Shown here: piece after piece, positions 62,890 to 64,000 of the stretch | How the letters are laid out: each line of letters starts with the position of its first letter | How positions within the stretch are numbered: the first letter of the stretch is position 1 | Assembly: GCA_020851465.1 (NCBI GenBank) | Contig: JADZCR010000006.1 | Location: 248,001 to 312,000, forward strand | From: Phycisphaeraceae bacterium | Lineage (GTDB): Bacteria > Planctomycetota > Phycisphaerae > Phycisphaerales > Phycisphaeraceae | DNA: 64,000 nt | Direction of reading: 5' to 3' | Notes under the pieces: generated by a model | Seen by the model: only the letters and a program-made list of their open reading frames with translations | Databases searched by the model: none | What the model was told of the DNA's origin: nothing | Made by a program: the position numbers and the translations under genes

Positions 62890-62959
62890 CTGCGCGATGA
62901 TACCCGTGGCTGCGGGAATCGCCGTGCGGTCTCGGAATATTTTTTTCGGGAGTTATTTT

Positions 62960-63032
62960 GGGAGCATAGCTCAGTGGTTAGAGCAGGGAACTCATAATTC
63001 CTCGGTCCGTGGTTCGAATCCACGTGCTCCCA
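62960..63032 (+). tRNA. tRNA with CAT anticodon (tRNA-Ile2 or elongator tRNA-Met)
   Basis: A 73-base cloverleaf: acceptor GGGAGCA/TGCTCCC, D arm with AGCTCAGTGGTTAGAGCA, anticodon arm GGGAA-CTCATAA-TTCCT with anticodon CAT, T arm CCGTGGTTCGAATCCACGT, discriminator A, no CCA encoded. The D-arm and variable-loop sequences look more like tRNA-Ile2 (C34 modified to lysidine) than elongator Met, but I cannot settle it by eye. Confidence 0.92.
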
Positions 63033-63128
63033 TTTCTTAAAACGCTCATGTCATGTCCATCGTTCTGTTAGACCAAAGGGTGCGGACCTGCCGGGCAAAG
63101 CTGGCCGATAGTCGTTAGTCTTTTAGCC

Positions 63129-63155
63129 CCGCATGCGAATCGACTTCGTATGCGG
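63129..63155 (+). repeat. Inverted repeat just before the galactokinase-like gene
   Basis: CCGCATGCGAA (63129-63139) and TTCGTATGCGG (63145-63155) can pair over 11 bp (one G-T) with a 5-base loop. It ends 12 bases before the ATG at 63168 and covers an alternative in-frame ATG at 63150, so it could influence translation. Confidence 0.6.
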
Positions 63156-63167
63156 CTGGATGGTCGC

Positions 63168-64000
63168 ATGAGTAATTTCCGGGTTCTCTCCACGCCTCCT
63201 GTCCCACGCCTGCGTGATGCTCTGCGCGCTTCAGGCTTGTTTGGGCAAGGGGCGATCACGATCGCCCGTGCGCCGGGCCGGCTCGATGTGATGGGCGGCA
63301 TCGCTGACTACTCCGGCTCGCGGGTCTGCGAGATGCCGCTCGATCTGGCTGCCGCGGCTGCGGTGCAGATCAGGACGGACGACAAATTACTCGTCCGCAC
63401 GGTCCAGATCGGCAGCACGCTGGAATTATCCGCGCAAACCTTGCGGGATTCAGACGCGAAAACTTTTCGCTCCCGCATTGCTGACGACCAGAGTTGGGCC
63501 CGCTATGTGGCGGGCTGCATGTGGTGGCTGGTGGCGCACCGCGGGGCGGAACCTTCCGGCGTGTCCATCCTGGTCGATAGCGATGTTCCGCTCGGCGGTG
63601 GCGTCTCGTCGAGTGCGGCGGTCGAGGTTGCGACCATGACAGCCCTCAGTGCCGCCTTGGCCATCAAGCTCAGTCCGATGGAGCTCGCTGCGGCTTGTCA
63701 GTACGTGGAAAATCACGTCGTCGGTGCTCCCTGCGGCGTCATGGATCAAGTCACTTCTGCCCTGGGCGAAGAGAGCAAACTGGTCGAGCTGCTCTGCCAG
63801 CCGGACGCCGCCGGCCTGCCCGCACAAATGATCGGCTCCGTTACGGTTCCTCGCGGGTATGCGTTCGTCGGCATCCACAGCGGCGTGCGGCACGAGGTCA
63901 GCGGTGATCCCTACACGGATACGCGCGTTGCTGCATTCATAGGACAAAAAATTCTCGCTACCCGATTTGCTTCGCGCATCAGTGACGTGCATCTGGCCAA
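63168..64000 (+). CDS. Galactokinase/GHMP-family sugar kinase, arabinokinase-like (partial)
   Basis: The gene runs off the window; 277 codons are present, with the ATG at 63168 chosen (63150 is also possible). The substrate motif is APGRLDVMGGIADYSGS (about 35-51), where ordinary galactokinases have a GRxNLIGEHxDYN-type signature. The ATP motif is PLGGGVSSSAA (141-151). The segment MGGIADYSGS is the form I know from the kinase domain of plant L-arabinokinase (ARA1). The GVMDQ sequence near residue 190 is the third family motif. It should phosphorylate a sugar at C1, but galactose versus arabinose cannot be told without comparison. Upstream is an 11-bp hairpin. Confidence 0.88.
   Translation, partial: MSNFRVLSTPPVPRLRDALRASGLFGQGAITIARAPGRLDVMGGIADYSGSRVCEMPLDLAAAAAVQIRTDDKLLVRTVQIGSTLELSAQTLRDSDAKTFRSRIADDQSWARYVAGCMWWLVAHRGAEPSGVSILVDSDVPLGGGVSSSAAVEVATMTALSAALAIKLSPMELAAACQYVENHVVGAPCGVMDQVTSALGEESKLVELLCQPDAAGLPAQMIGSVTVPRGYAFVGIHSGVRHEVSGDPYTDTRVAAFIGQKILATRFASRISDVHLA

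Noticed and set aside
1-64000. CRISPR array, insertion sequence, prophage or att site
   Set aside because: No regularly spaced repeats, transposase, integrase or phage structural genes were found on either strand.

Overview
The window looks like a chromosomal segment of a planctomycete, most likely class Phycisphaerae. This is inferred from gene content, not from a database search. The pointers are high G+C, large MoxR/DUF58/BatA/VWA membrane-protein clusters with DUF4175-like and DUF4159 proteins, a pilin-like protein with the N-terminal methylation motif, a PEP-CTERM protein, and secreted HEAT-repeat proteins. Housekeeping genes (nuoJKLMN, prs, rplY, pth, pyrC, mrp, RNase P RNA, two tRNAs) show that it is core chromosome rather than a plasmid or prophage. 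I saw no transposase, integrase, CRISPR array or rRNA.

Layout. Positions 1-26398 (all minus strand) hold two adjacent paralogous clusters. Cluster B reads MoxR, small membrane protein, DUF58, BatA/VWA-like, DUF4175-like, VWA/GATase-like, prenyltransferase-repeat protein, small exported protein, double DUF4159. Cluster A reads MoxR, BNR sialidase-like protein, DUF58, BatA/VWA, VWA/GATase-like, DUF4175-like. A truncated exported protein with its own promoter follows at the window edge. Many genes overlap by 4 bases or lie within a few bases, so each cluster probably forms long transcripts. The likely logic is a MoxR AAA+ chaperone acting with VWA/MIDAS membrane proteins in the cell envelope; the substrate is unknown.

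Positions 26574-38960 hold mixed genes: MetE-like methyltransferase, pilin-like protein, dihydroorotase, a large membrane protein followed by an ABC ATPase, Spy/CpxP-like protein, Mrp, a degenerate PIN-like protein, a PEP-CTERM/DUF4114 protein, an MBL hydrolase, and a PTS IIA protein behind a structured leader. Positions 39030-42435 carry the conserved block tRNA-Gln, glmU (N-terminal half only), prs, rplY, pth on the minus strand. RNase P RNA, with a clear promoter and terminator, is at 43892-44303. Next come a secreted HEAT protein with an embedded receiver-like domain, a two-gene membrane cassette of unknown function, an MFS transporter and a glycosidase-like secreted protein. NuoN to NuoJ (53119-59931) lie without nuoA-I. 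The right end has a TPR-like membrane protein, an RluA pseudouridine synthase, a cobalamin adenosyltransferase, a CAT-anticodon tRNA and a truncated galactokinase-family gene with a plant arabinokinase-like motif.

Two styles of translation start are visible. Genes inside operons tend to have Shine-Dalgarno sequences. Several stand-alone or first genes have a -10-like hexamer ending 6-9 bases before the start codon, which predicts leaderless or nearly leaderless mRNAs.
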